The position numbers and the translations under genes were made by a program. The notes under the pieces were generated by a model that was given only the letters and a program-made list of their open reading frames with translations, was not told where the DNA came from and did not search any database. From positions 62,001 through 126,000 of the forward strand of contig CACWKX010000001.1 in the NCBI GenBank assembly GCA_902761585.1: 64,000 nucleotides of DNA, read 5' to 3'. Positions 32,291 to 41,013 of the stretch are shown here, one piece after another (within the stretch, counting starts at the first letter, position 1; each line of letters starts with the position of its first letter). The stretch comes from an uncultured Lachnospiraceae bacterium. Lineage in GTDB: Bacteria; Bacillota; Clostridia; Lachnospirales; Lachnospiraceae.

Positions 32291-33151
32291 TTAATATTCC
32301 TGGGGGAGTTCGTCAATCTGGTCGCATCTGAACACCGGTCCGTCCTTGCAGACGTACTTGGTTCCAATGTTGCAGCGGCCGCACTTGCCGATTCCGCATT
32401 TCATGCGAAGCTCCAGTGTCGTGTAGACCTGCTCCTTCGAGAAACCGAGTTCTGTCAGGCCCTGCAGGCAGAACTTGATCATGATCGGCGGCCCGCAGAT
32501 GATGGCGGTCAGGTCTGTATCAAATCCGACTTCCTTGAGGTAGGTCGGGACAAAGCCTACGTGACCGTTCCATTCCGGATCTTCCCTGTCGATTGTCAGA
32601 TAGACATTCGTGTTCGGGGCCTTCTCCCATACGTTCTGGATTTCCTCAAGCTTGACGAGATCCTTTTTGGAACGGGAGCCGTAGAGAATGTTGATGGTTC
32701 CGTAGTCCTCACGGTGTGCGAGACAGTAGTTGATGACAGAGCGAAGCGGTGCGAGACCGATTCCGCCTGCGATGAACAGGAGGTTCTTGCCCTTGAACTT
32801 GTCCTCGACCGGGAAATGATTGCCATAAGGGCCTCTGACCAGAATCTGGTCCCCCTCATGCAGACCGTGAAGATAAGTGGTGAGCTCTCCGCATTCCTTA
32901 ATGGAGAATTCGTTGTATTCTTTGACAGTGGGCGAGGATGTGATGGAGAACATCGCCTCGCCGATACCAGGTGCGCAGATCATCGCACACTGTCCAGGCA
33001 TCTGGTCAATCAGCTTGCCGCCGCCCGGTTTGATGACCTGGAAGGATCTCACATCGGGCGTTTCCTGCGTGATCTTCTGGATGATTCCGATCTGTGGGAT
33101 CAGAGCATCACGCACATATTTGTCGTTATGGCACAGGCATTCTTCAGACAT
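32291..33151 (-). CDS. flxA: FlxA-like FAD/NAD(P)H oxidoreductase subunit
   Basis: The 286-residue protein has a ferredoxin-reductase-type FAD domain (GPYGNHFP), an NAD(P)-binding domain (IAGGIGLAPLRS and CGPPIMI) and a C-terminal [2Fe-2S] motif (MKCGIGKCGRC with a further Cys in KYVCKDG). This matches FlxA/AsrB/HydG-type subunits, which oxidise NAD(P)H. In the Flx-Hdr complex of sulfate reducers it feeds electrons to the MvhD-like subunit and then HdrA. It overlaps flxC by eight bases. Its own stop is followed at once by the structured element. Confidence 0.87.
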   Translation of the reverse strand: MSEECLCHNDKYVRDALIPQIGIIQKITQETPDVRSFQVIKPGGGKLIDQMPGQCAMICAPGIGEAMFSITSSPTVKEYNEFSIKECGELTTYLHGLHEGDQILVRGPYGNHFPVEDKFKGKNLLFIAGGIGLAPLRSVINYCLAHREDYGTINILYGSRSKKDLVKLEEIQNVWEKAPNTNVYLTIDREDPEWNGHVGFVPTYLKEVGFDTDLTAIICGPPIMIKFCLQGLTELGFSKEQVYTTLELRMKCGIGKCGRCNIGTKYVCKDGPVFRCDQIDELPQEY

Positions 33152-34184
33152 CTGCGTTCTCCTTTCCCATCGTCTTGATCACTTTGACAATATTCAGTGC
33201 CTGCGGACACTTGTCCACGCAGCGGCCGCAGCCGACGCACATATACAGACCGTTGTTGTTCTCCGGGAAGTATACCAGCTTGTGCATGAATCTCTGGCGG
33301 TAGCGCTGCATCTGGGTCAGACGATTGTTCGCCGCAGCCATCAGCGTGAAGTCAGAGTACATGCAGCTGTCCCAGCAGCGGTATCTCTGGATGCCATGAC
33401 CGGTATTGAAGTCCTTGATGTCATAGCACTGGCAGGTCGGACAGACAAAGGTACAGGTTCCGCATGCCAGGCATGCATCCGAGAGCTCCTTCCAGTGAGG
33501 ATCATTGAACTTCTCCTCAACCTTGCCGGGGCCCCATCCTTCAAGCGAAAGGTGCGTGTAGGGAAGCGATTCGACAATGCTGCGGATCGAATCCTGTTCC
33601 TTTGCGATCTTGTCACCGGCACCCTCCGCATCCTCGAAGGCATCTGCGAACTGATCCAGCCAGGCGGTACCCTTCTCTGTCTGCGCTTCAAGATAGAAGA
33701 ACTCGTCGATCTTCCACATAGCGACATCTGCATCCGGAGCCGCAGCATCCGTGCCGAAAACTTTGCAGAAGCAGGTCTGCGCCGGTTTGTGGCATGCAAG
33801 CGAAACCAGAACGGCATGTTCTCTTCTCGCCTTGTAGAAGGTGTCAACCGGCTCCTGGTTCAGGAAAACCTGATCCATGACCGTCAGTGCCTTCACATCA
33901 CAGGGACGGATTCCAAATACGCAGAATGGCTTCTCGGTCAGCTTCATCGGGCTGATCTCAAATCCATTGTCATCATGGTGAACCATGTAAAGCGTCTGGC
34001 ACTGCGGGAAAAAGACATCCTTCGGGCTCTTGACCGTTTTCAGCGTGTCAAGGTCTGCCACTCTGCTGTCATCCCACAGTCCCCAGTTTGTCACATCGGC
34101 CATCTTCACAGGTGTGAAGAGATCCATTGCAGCCGATACCTCAGCAAAGAGCTTCGGGAGGTTCTCTTTCGCAATCTTTTTCAT
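33144..34184 (-). CDS. flxC: FlxC-like iron-sulfur subunit
   Basis: The 346-residue protein resembles AsrA/HydB-type subunits. The N-terminal two thirds contain scattered Cys motifs (RPCDVKAL, and LACHKPAQTCFC). The C-terminal part carries two ferredoxin sites, CLACGTCTFVCP and CVGCGRCVDKCP. It probably carries electrons inside the Flx module. Its start overlaps the flxB stop by four bases. Confidence 0.84.
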   Translation of the reverse strand: MKKIAKENLPKLFAEVSAAMDLFTPVKMADVTNWGLWDDSRVADLDTLKTVKSPKDVFFPQCQTLYMVHHDDNGFEISPMKLTEKPFCVFGIRPCDVKALTVMDQVFLNQEPVDTFYKARREHAVLVSLACHKPAQTCFCKVFGTDAAAPDADVAMWKIDEFFYLEAQTEKGTAWLDQFADAFEDAEGAGDKIAKEQDSIRSIVESLPYTHLSLEGWGPGKVEEKFNDPHWKELSDACLACGTCTFVCPTCQCYDIKDFNTGHGIQRYRCWDSCMYSDFTLMAAANNRLTQMQRYRQRFMHKLVYFPENNNGLYMCVGCGRCVDKCPQALNIVKVIKTMGKENADV

Positions 34185-35173
34185 CCTCTGCTCCTCTCCA
34201 GCCCGGCTGCGGGCTCAACATCGTGAAGCGTGTATGCGGTCAGAGGTCCGGGAGTCGTCGTATCCGAACCGGCCTGGAACTCTCCATACAGGTCATCTGC
34301 ATCCAGAATGAACTTGCGGTTGAACAGATGCAGCGGGATGTTCTGCGGACAGACTCTGGAACACTCACCACAGTCTGTACATCTTCCTGCGACATGGAAG
34401 GCGCGTATGATGTGGAACATGTTCTCTTCAAATGTATCTGCGTTTGCCTTCTGGGCAGTGTCATATTTCGTATTGTCAAAGACACAGTGTCTGCAGTTGC
34501 ATGCCGGGCACACATTTCTGCAGGCGTTGCAGCGAATGCACTTTGAAAGCTCTGAGCGGAAGAACGCATAGCGCTCCGCCGGTGTCATCGCCTCAATCTT
34601 TCGGACTTCCTCAAAGCGGTCAGCTCCCTCTGCAACTGTATCCTTGGAATCGAGGAGCTTCTCATCGAAGATCTGGTGTTCCTTCGTCTTGCAGAAGAAG
34701 CATCTTTCCAGCATGACATCGCGATAATCAATGTCCTTTTCCTCGCCGTAAATTGTCTTTACATGAATCCGGTCGCATGCATCGCTCAGCTCGATTCCGG
34801 AGATCTCGGCGATATCGCCAAGCCCCATTGCGGCAAACTTTCTGTGGTCGAGCTTGCCCTTGCAGCCGACACCGATGATGTACGCATTGTCGCGGTTCAC
34901 CTGATGCTCCTTGATCAGCTGGTTGAAGCTGAACGTGTCGCACGGTTTCAGAAAGACAAGCGTCTTTCCTTCCAGCTTCGTTGCCGCAATCATGTATTTG
35001 CTGAGGTTTGCTCCGCAGAATCCATTGTAAATGAAATCCTTCTCAAGCTCCTGAGCAGACGTAAAGATATGCGGTTCCGGATTGTACGGCAGATCCCCTT
35101 TCTTCCAGCCGAGAACGCGGACGACAGTGCCGTCAGCGAGGAGTTCTTTTGCGCGGTTGATCAATTCCTGCAT
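34181..35173 (-). CDS. flxB: FlxB-like iron-sulfur subunit (FrhB-related)
   Basis: The 330-residue protein is related to the F420-hydrogenase beta-type fold. FCGANLSKYM, FLKPCDTF and GVGCKGKLDH lie in the first 120 residues. Two ferredoxin motifs follow (CIRCNACRNVCP and CTDCGECSRVCP). It has no visible F420-specific feature; in Flx complexes the subunit relays electrons. The ATG at 35173 follows GGAGGA and overlaps the mvhD-like gene by 13 bases. Confidence 0.84.
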   Translation of the reverse strand: MQELINRAKELLADGTVVRVLGWKKGDLPYNPEPHIFTSAQELEKDFIYNGFCGANLSKYMIAATKLEGKTLVFLKPCDTFSFNQLIKEHQVNRDNAYIIGVGCKGKLDHRKFAAMGLGDIAEISGIELSDACDRIHVKTIYGEEKDIDYRDVMLERCFFCKTKEHQIFDEKLLDSKDTVAEGADRFEEVRKIEAMTPAERYAFFRSELSKCIRCNACRNVCPACNCRHCVFDNTKYDTAQKANADTFEENMFHIIRAFHVAGRCTDCGECSRVCPQNIPLHLFNRKFILDADDLYGEFQAGSDTTTPGPLTAYTLHDVEPAAGLERSRG

Positions 35174-35676
35174 CTGATATCCTCCAATCTCACGTTCCTG
35201 CCGAGGTTTTTGATCGTATCTGCAAACTCGTTCATGATCGATGCGAACCTCGCCCCTTCCGATGCGGAAACCCACTCAACACGGACTCTTCCTTTGTCGA
35301 CGCCCAGATAGTCCAGCATCGAAATCAGAAGGGCCATTCTTCTGCGTGTATAGTAGTTTCCTGTCGTATAGTGGCAGTCTCCCGGGTGGCAGCCGCAGAT
35401 GATGACACCGTCGGCGCCCTTTTCAAATGCCCTCATAATGAACAGCGGATTGACACGCCCGGAACATGGGACACGGATAATCTTGATGTCCGCCGGGTAA
35501 TCCGCTCTGTTGTTTCCGGCAAGATCGGCGCCTGCATAGGAACACCAGTTGCAGCAGAATGCGACAATCTTCGGGGTGAAGGTACTCTCCTTCTTTGCGT
35601 CCGCCTCACCAAGATATGCGAGGTTCTCTTTTTCAAGCATCGCCTCCGGGGAGGCAGTCTTTTCGATTACTGGCAT
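35161..35676 (-). CDS. flxD: MvhD/FlxD-type electron-transfer subunit
   Basis: The 171-residue protein shows the MvhD signature cysteines: FCCNWCSYAGAD, RVPCSGRV and CGCHPGDCHY, which bind a [2Fe-2S] cluster. MvhD/FlxD physically links an electron donor module to HdrA. An N-terminal tail of about 35 residues precedes the domain. Its start overlaps hdrA by ten bases and follows GGAGGTAG. Confidence 0.9.
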   Translation of the reverse strand: MPVIEKTASPEAMLEKENLAYLGEADAKKESTFTPKIVAFCCNWCSYAGADLAGNNRADYPADIKIIRVPCSGRVNPLFIMRAFEKGADGVIICGCHPGDCHYTTGNYYTRRRMALLISMLDYLGVDKGRVRVEWVSASEGARFASIMNEFADTIKNLGRNVRLEDIRCRN

Positions 35677-37661
35677 ACTGTATCTACCTCCGCCATGATC
35701 TGTCTGTTGGTGAATCCCTTCAGGTTCATCGCGCCGGACGGGCATGCGACTGAGCAGGCACCGCAACCCTTGCACAAAGCCGAGTTGACCGAAGCAATTC
35801 TTCTGGTCTCACGCAGACCATGATCACGAATTTCCTTGTCGACATAAGTAATCGCGCCGTACGGGCAGACATTTGCGCAGACGGAGCAGCCGTTGCAGTA
35901 CAGCTCATCCGGTTCCGCAATGCACGGATTCGTCTTCAGCTTATCCTTTGCGAGGAGGCCAACAACCTTGATGGCGGCCGCACCTGCCTGGGCAACTGTC
36001 TCCGGGATATCCTTCGGTCCCTGGACGACACCGGACATGAAGACGCCGGCGGTTGCTGCCTCAACCGGACGGAGCTTTGCATGTGCTTCGTTGAGGAAGT
36101 TGTTGTTGTCGATGGAGAGTGTCAGCATCGTTGCCAGCTTCCGGATATCCGGATTCGGCTCGATTGCGCCTGCAAGGACAACCATATCCGCATCGATCTC
36201 GACATCCTTCTGGTCAAGAAGATCAACGCCGTGAACGTGAAGTTTACCGTTCGGAAGCGGTGTCACCTTTCCGACATTGCCCTTGATGTAGTCAACACCA
36301 TACTGCTCGACTGCTCTGCGGTAGAATTCATCAAAATTCTTCCCAGGCGTACGGACATCGATGTAGAACACATGGATGTTGGTGTCCGGATAGTGATCCT
36401 TGATCAGGATTGCCTGCTTTGCTGTGTACATACAGCAGATCTTGGAACAGTAGGTCTTTCCTCTCCTGTCATCCGGCGCGCATCTGGAGCCGACACACTG
36501 GATGAAGACCATTTCCTTCGGCTGCTTATGGTCGGACATCCTTTCAAGATGGCCGGATGTCGGACCGGCTGCGTTCATCAGTCGTTCCAGCTCGATGGAG
36601 GAAACGACATCCTTGCTCACACCGTAGCCGAGCTCGCCGAACTTGTGAAGATCGATCATGTCAAATCCGGTTGCAACGACAATCGCACCGTATTTCTCCT
36701 CGATGATCTCATCCTTCAGCTCGTAGTCGACTGCATGGGACGGGCAGACCTTGGAGCAGATTCCGCACTTTCCGGTCTTGAAATGGATGCAGTGCTCCTT
36801 GTCGATGACCGGAACATTCGGAATCGCCTGTGCGAATGGAATATAGATCGCCGGTCTTGTATCGAGCCCTCTGTTGAATTCATTCGGAGTTTTTCTGGAC
36901 GGACACTTGGACGTGCAGATTCCGCAGCCTGTGCAGTCCTCAGCCCTCACGGAACGGGAATGTTTTGTGATCTGGACTGTGAAGTTTCCGACGAAGCCAG
37001 ACACATCCGTCACCTCTGAGTATGTGAAGATCCGGATATTCGGGTTCTGGTTGACCTCTGTCATCCTCGGAGTAAGGATGCAGGATGAGCAGTCGAGCGT
37101 CGGGAATGTCTTGTCCAGCTGGCTCATGCGTCCGCCGATGGACGGAAGTTTTTCAACGATATCGACCTTGTATCCGGCATCCGCAATGTCAAGCGCTGTC
37201 TGAATTCCTGCGATTCCGCCGCCGATGACCAGGGCGCGCTTTGTAACTGTACTCTCACCTTCCTGGAGCGGGCTGTCCAGATTCACCTTGGCGACAGCCG
37301 TCTTCATCAGCGTGATCGCCTTCGGCGTTCCTTCCTCCATATCCTTGTGGACCCAGGAACACTGCTCACGGATATTGGCGATCTCTACCATGAACGGATT
37401 GATGCCGGCCTTCTCGGCAACGGCACGGAATGTAGCCTCATGCATACGCGGAGAGCAGGAGCAGACCACGATTGCGGTAAGACCGTAATCCTTAATTGCC
37501 TGGGCGATCAGATTCTGACCGTTCTCGGAACACATATATGTGTAATCAACGGCATAGACCACGCCCGGCTCATGTTTGGCTGCCTCGGCGACTTTGGAAA
37601 CATCAACCGTAGCGGCGATGTTTGTGCCGCAGTGACAGACAAATACACCGATTCTTTGCAC
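35667..37661 (-). CDS. hdrA: HdrA-like FAD-dependent heterodisulfide reductase subunit A
   Basis: The 664-residue protein is the flavin hub of Hdr complexes. It has the N-terminal CHCG (9-12) segment, an FAD-binding IGGGIAG (146), the TLDCSSCILTPRM block (189) and four ferredoxin motifs. These start at Cys243, Cys291 (a spaced variant), Cys589 and Cys630. HdrA bifurcates electrons from a mid-potential donor to ferredoxin and a high-potential acceptor. The start codon is GTG with GGAGGTGA upstream. The position between hdrC and the MvhD-like gene matches known Hdr-Flx operons. Confidence 0.92.
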   Translation of the reverse strand: MQRIGVFVCHCGTNIAATVDVSKVAEAAKHEPGVVYAVDYTYMCSENGQNLIAQAIKDYGLTAIVVCSCSPRMHEATFRAVAEKAGINPFMVEIANIREQCSWVHKDMEEGTPKAITLMKTAVAKVNLDSPLQEGESTVTKRALVIGGGIAGIQTALDIADAGYKVDIVEKLPSIGGRMSQLDKTFPTLDCSSCILTPRMTEVNQNPNIRIFTYSEVTDVSGFVGNFTVQITKHSRSVRAEDCTGCGICTSKCPSRKTPNEFNRGLDTRPAIYIPFAQAIPNVPVIDKEHCIHFKTGKCGICSKVCPSHAVDYELKDEIIEEKYGAIVVATGFDMIDLHKFGELGYGVSKDVVSSIELERLMNAAGPTSGHLERMSDHKQPKEMVFIQCVGSRCAPDDRRGKTYCSKICCMYTAKQAILIKDHYPDTNIHVFYIDVRTPGKNFDEFYRRAVEQYGVDYIKGNVGKVTPLPNGKLHVHGVDLLDQKDVEIDADMVVLAGAIEPNPDIRKLATMLTLSIDNNNFLNEAHAKLRPVEAATAGVFMSGVVQGPKDIPETVAQAGAAAIKVVGLLAKDKLKTNPCIAEPDELYCNGCSVCANVCPYGAITYVDKEIRDHGLRETRRIASVNSALCKGCGACSVACPSGAMNLKGFTNRQIMAEVDTVCQ

Positions 37662-37677
37662 CTGATTTCACCTCCGC

Positions 37678-38070
37678 TTACTTTCTCTCTCTGCGCAGTA
37701 CGCTGACGAGCAGCTGCTGCGGCATCTGTGGGTCGACCATAGCCGGAATCTGTTCCGGATACAGATGAGAACCGCCGCGCTGACGAATGACAGCCTGGCG
37801 GACACCATCGATGAGTTTACCCGGCTTGACATTCCTCGGGCACCTCTCGATGCAGGTGGAGCACCCAAGGCATTCCCAGATCGTTGTGGAGTTCATAAGC
37901 TCGCGGATCTCACCGTGAGCCATATAGCTCGGGAACTGGTGCGGTTTGATGTCCATCACATCGTAGGCCGGGCAGGAAGCGGAGCACTTACCACAGTGCA
38001 TGCACTTTGTCACATCGACTTCCGAGATTGCGAGAATTTCGTCTCTGATCAGTCTTTCATCAGGAGTCAT
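37678..38070 (-). CDS. hdrC: HdrC-like iron-sulfur subunit
   Basis: The 130-residue protein carries two [4Fe-4S] ferredoxin motifs, CMHCGKCSASCP (starting about residue 23) and CLGCSTCIERCP (about 68). It is the usual bridge between HdrA and HdrB. It begins two bases after the hdrB stop with AAGGAGG. Confidence 0.9.
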   Translation of the reverse strand: MTPDERLIRDEILAISEVDVTKCMHCGKCSASCPAYDVMDIKPHQFPSYMAHGEIRELMNSTTIWECLGCSTCIERCPRNVKPGKLIDGVRQAVIRQRGGSHLYPEQIPAMVDPQMPQQLLVSVLRRERK

Positions 38071-38072
38071 CT

Positions 38073-38939
38073 TCAGGCCTCCTTTCCGGCTTCGTGCATA
38101 CATGCACAGGATACGCCGTCAAGCTCAGCTGGATCCGGCTTCGCTTCCAGAAGGTCAAGCGCCTCCGCGAGAACCTCGGTCATATAGCGGACCGGGAGCT
38201 TATCCGGCCCCTGGTACTGGTTCAGATTGTACCAGCAGAGCGGACAGGCAGTGATCAGCTCTTCACAGCCTGCATTCTTTGCGTCTGTGAAAATCTTGCC
38301 GACGAGCTTGTCGGAAAGTGCACGGTTTTCCATCGAACGATAGCCGCCGCAGCATTCATTCCTCATCTGGTAACGAACCGGTGTCGCGCCGATCGCGCTG
38401 ATAAAGTCTTCCATGATGGAAGGATTCTCCGGATCATCAAACTGAAGGATCTTCGACGGGCGAAGCAGAAGGCAGCCATAGTACGCTCCGATCTTCTTTC
38501 CGGTCAGCGGTTTTGTCACCGCTTCCTTCACCTTGTCAAAACCGATCCGGTCGCGAAGAAGCTCCAGATAATGCAGAACCTTCGTCTCTCCCTTGTAAGG
38601 TTCGTCGAACTGTGCGTAATTGTTCGCACGCGTCTGAATATCCGGAACATTGGCCATATCATCATTCACGCGCTTGATGACATGGTAGCAGGCCGAACAG
38701 ACGGTTACGAGCTCCAGGCCATGTTCCTTGGCATCGTTCAGCGCCCTCACAGAGGACAGCTTGTTCCCGATCTCGTCAGAGCCAAGCGGATAGACACCGC
38801 CGCAGCACTGCCACATCTCCGGCTCGACAAGCTCTGCGCCGAGCTTCGCCGCACAGGATCTGGCATAGCGGTCAAGATCCCTGGCCTTGGTCTTCAGCGT
38901 ACATCCGGGGAAATAGCTGTATTGTGTGATTTCACCCAT
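38073..38939 (-). CDS. hdrB: HdrB-like subunit (two CCG domains)
   Basis: The 288-residue protein has two cysteine-rich CCG domains: YFPGCT, WQCCGG and VCSACYH, then YYGCLL, ECCGGY and ACPLCW. In methanogens these hold the noncubane [4Fe-4S] clusters that split the CoM-S-S-CoB disulfide. The natural acceptor here is unknown; the operon partner suggests electrons pass on to FrdB/FrdA, or to an unidentified thiol-disulfide carrier. It is the first gene of the set and follows AAAGGAGAAAG. Confidence 0.9.
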   Translation of the reverse strand: MGEITQYSYFPGCTLKTKARDLDRYARSCAAKLGAELVEPEMWQCCGGVYPLGSDEIGNKLSSVRALNDAKEHGLELVTVCSACYHVIKRVNDDMANVPDIQTRANNYAQFDEPYKGETKVLHYLELLRDRIGFDKVKEAVTKPLTGKKIGAYYGCLLLRPSKILQFDDPENPSIMEDFISAIGATPVRYQMRNECCGGYRSMENRALSDKLVGKIFTDAKNAGCEELITACPLCWYNLNQYQGPDKLPVRYMTEVLAEALDLLEAKPDPAELDGVSCACMHEAGKEA

Positions 38940-38970
38940 ATGTGCTGTCTTTCTCCTTTCTCATGATAAA

Positions 38971-39001
38971 AGCCGAACTATTTTTCAGACACCAGTCGGC
39001 T
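38971..39001 (-). promoter_or_regulatory. Hairpin in the hdrB leader
   Basis: AGCCGA (38971-38976) pairs with TCGGCT (38996-39001). On the minus strand it is followed by TTTATC, resembling a weak attenuator about 35 bases before the hdrB start. Confidence 0.3.
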
Positions 39002-39018
39002 CCCTCAGTATCTTTTCT

Positions 39019-39047
39019 ATCGTACTCTCTCAGGCACTGATTGTCAA
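39019..39047 (-). promoter_or_regulatory. Putative promoter of the hdr-flx-frd-fum operon
   Basis: TTGACA (39047-39042) and TACGAT (39024-39019), 17 bases apart on the minus strand, between recJ and hdrB. The leader is about 72 bases. Confidence 0.7.
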
Positions 39048-39081
39048 ACTTTTCACAGACATGAACAGACGTCAGACATGT

Positions 39082-40872
39082 CTATTTCATGTTCGTTATG
39101 CATATCTGGATTTCTCTGTTTCCGCGGTATTCGTTCACTTCCGGGTAGAAGGCAGCCGTCACACGCAGACTGTTTGGAAGGCCTGCCATCAGCTTCTTCA
39201 CTTCGCCCTCACCGCCCTTTGCAGAGAGCCTTTGGAGCAGACTGTCCGCGTCGCAGAAACAGACCGCACTCATGCGCCGGGTGCCGGATGCAACCGACAG
39301 CTTCAGTACATTTCTTCGTTTTCCCAGTATCCTGCAGGAAAGAAGAGAGAGGTTCTGTTCTCCGAAAAGAGGACGTTCATTGCCCTTTCCAAAGGGTTCC
39401 AGAAGCTTCAGGCTTTCAACGAGTCCTTCGGAAATGTACGAAAGCGGAAGGCGCGCGTCCAGCATGACTTTTCGGGCGAGATCCTCTTCTGTCAGTGTGC
39501 AGGCTTCATTGAGCCTTCTGCGGAACTCTTCCAGATTCTCTGCCCGGAGTGATAAACCAGCCGCCATCGGGTGTCCGCCGAATTTTTCAAGCAGATCGCT
39601 GCAGCCTACCAGCTCATCATACATCGAGTATTCTGCAATCGAGCGGCCGCTTCCCTTTAACAGTCCTTCTTCCTGAGCATCCGTCAGGATAAAGCACGGC
39701 TTGCCTGTGCGCTCTCTCACTTTCCCGGCGATGATGCCCGCGATGGATTCGTGTGTGCCCGGCAGATAGATCACGAGGACCTTATCGGATAATAGAGGCT
39801 CATTCTCTGTCCCTTCCATGGCCTGTGTGACTCCCCTGTCGGTCAGCTCCTTCCGTTCCTGGTTGAGGCTGCAGAGATGCTCTGCAAGCTGACGGGCCTT
39901 CTGCTCGTCCCCGGCCAGGAAAAGCGCCACAGCCTCGTGTGCTGTCTCCAGTCTTCCTCCGGCGTTGATGCAAGGCCCCAGTACAAATCCGATGTGATAG
40001 GCTGATAGAGACCGTCCCTGTAGCCCGCAGGCTGATATGAGCGCTCTCATCCCGATATTTTCCGATTTTTCCAGGAGGTGGAGCCCGGTTTTGACAAGAA
40101 TCCGGTTCTCGCCCTTCAAATCCATGACGTCTCCGACGGTCGCAAATGCGGCAAACGGGAGAAGCTTTATTGTCAGCGGACAGCTTTCCGGAGACGGAAG
40201 GCTGCCGTTTGATGTCTGGAGGCGGGCCTCCATCATATAGAGAAGCTTCCACGCAACCCCTGCACCGCAGAGTGCCTTGTTCGGATATCTGCAGTCGTGC
40301 AGATTCGGGTCGATGACAACATCCGCAGGCGGTTTCAACCAAATCCGGACACCGTCCTCCTCCCAGTATGGCTGCGAATGATGGTCTGTCACAATGACCG
40401 TCATGCCGGCATCCTTAGCAAGCTGAATCTGGGACAAGGCAGAGATTCCGTTATCAACCGTGATCAGTGTATCGATCCCATCCCGGATGGCTTCTTTCAC
40501 CAGGCGGACATTGAGACCATAGCCATCCGAAAGCCGCTCGGGAATATCATAGGAAACATCGCCGCCGAGGGCTGAAAGCCCCTTCACCAGAATGCAGGTC
40601 GCGCAGACACCATCGATATCATAGTCTCCGATGACGCGGATGGTTTTATGCTGACGGATTTTTTCCAGGATGATGTCTGATGCCCTGTCAATCCCATCCA
40701 GCCCAACGGGATTGTCGAGATCCTGGAGCGAACCATAGAGATAACGCCTGACATCCGCCTCGCTCTCGATTCCGCGGTTGCGCATAACCCTTGCTGTCAT
40801 CGGATCAATGCCGAATTGCTTTCCCATTTTGATGAAATCTCCGGATTTCCGGATTTCAAACCATTTTTCCAA
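39082..40872 (-). CDS. recJ: Single-stranded-DNA-specific exonuclease RecJ
   Basis: The 596-residue protein contains the DHH-family motifs: GDYDIDG (about 102), VDNGIS, VTDHHSQ (about 161) and the NPNLHD-like block read as DPNLHDCRYP, followed by the DHHA1 domain with GHPMAAGL-type glycine motif. RecJ degrades single-stranded DNA 5' to 3' in recombination and base-excision repair. The start is TTG (MEKWFE) with AAAGGT upstream. It is separated from secDF by a strong terminator. Confidence 0.93.
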   Translation of the reverse strand: MEKWFEIRKSGDFIKMGKQFGIDPMTARVMRNRGIESEADVRRYLYGSLQDLDNPVGLDGIDRASDIILEKIRQHKTIRVIGDYDIDGVCATCILVKGLSALGGDVSYDIPERLSDGYGLNVRLVKEAIRDGIDTLITVDNGISALSQIQLAKDAGMTVIVTDHHSQPYWEEDGVRIWLKPPADVVIDPNLHDCRYPNKALCGAGVAWKLLYMMEARLQTSNGSLPSPESCPLTIKLLPFAAFATVGDVMDLKGENRILVKTGLHLLEKSENIGMRALISACGLQGRSLSAYHIGFVLGPCINAGGRLETAHEAVALFLAGDEQKARQLAEHLCSLNQERKELTDRGVTQAMEGTENEPLLSDKVLVIYLPGTHESIAGIIAGKVRERTGKPCFILTDAQEEGLLKGSGRSIAEYSMYDELVGCSDLLEKFGGHPMAAGLSLRAENLEEFRRRLNEACTLTEEDLARKVMLDARLPLSYISEGLVESLKLLEPFGKGNERPLFGEQNLSLLSCRILGKRRNVLKLSVASGTRRMSAVCFCDADSLLQRLSAKGGEGEVKKLMAGLPNSLRVTAAFYPEVNEYRGNREIQICITNMK

Positions 40873-40907
40873 TGTAATCTACCTTTCTGCGACTGAAAAA
40901 GATAAGT

Positions 40908-40964
40908 TAAAAAAGGCCTGCGGCCTCCCGGGTGCGTATGGCGCAGCGCGGGGAAGCCGCAGGC
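40908..40964 (-). terminator. Terminator after secDF
   Basis: GCCTGCGGC (40916-40924) pairs perfectly with GCCGCAGGC (40956-40964); on the minus strand it is followed by CTTTTTTAA. Confidence 0.85.
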
Positions 40965-41013
40965 TCTTTCCAGCTGCCTTTCGGCAGTCTGAAAATGATT
41001 TGTCCGCCAGGCT

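Noticed and set aside
34181-35173. F420-reducing hydrogenase beta subunit
   Set aside because: The fold is related, but there are no hydrogenase large or small subunits nearby and the neighbours fit an Flx-Hdr complex.
35820-37019. A 399-codon plus-strand frame opposite hdrA
   Set aside because: Antisense to a gene with four ferredoxin motifs; no recognisable features of its own.
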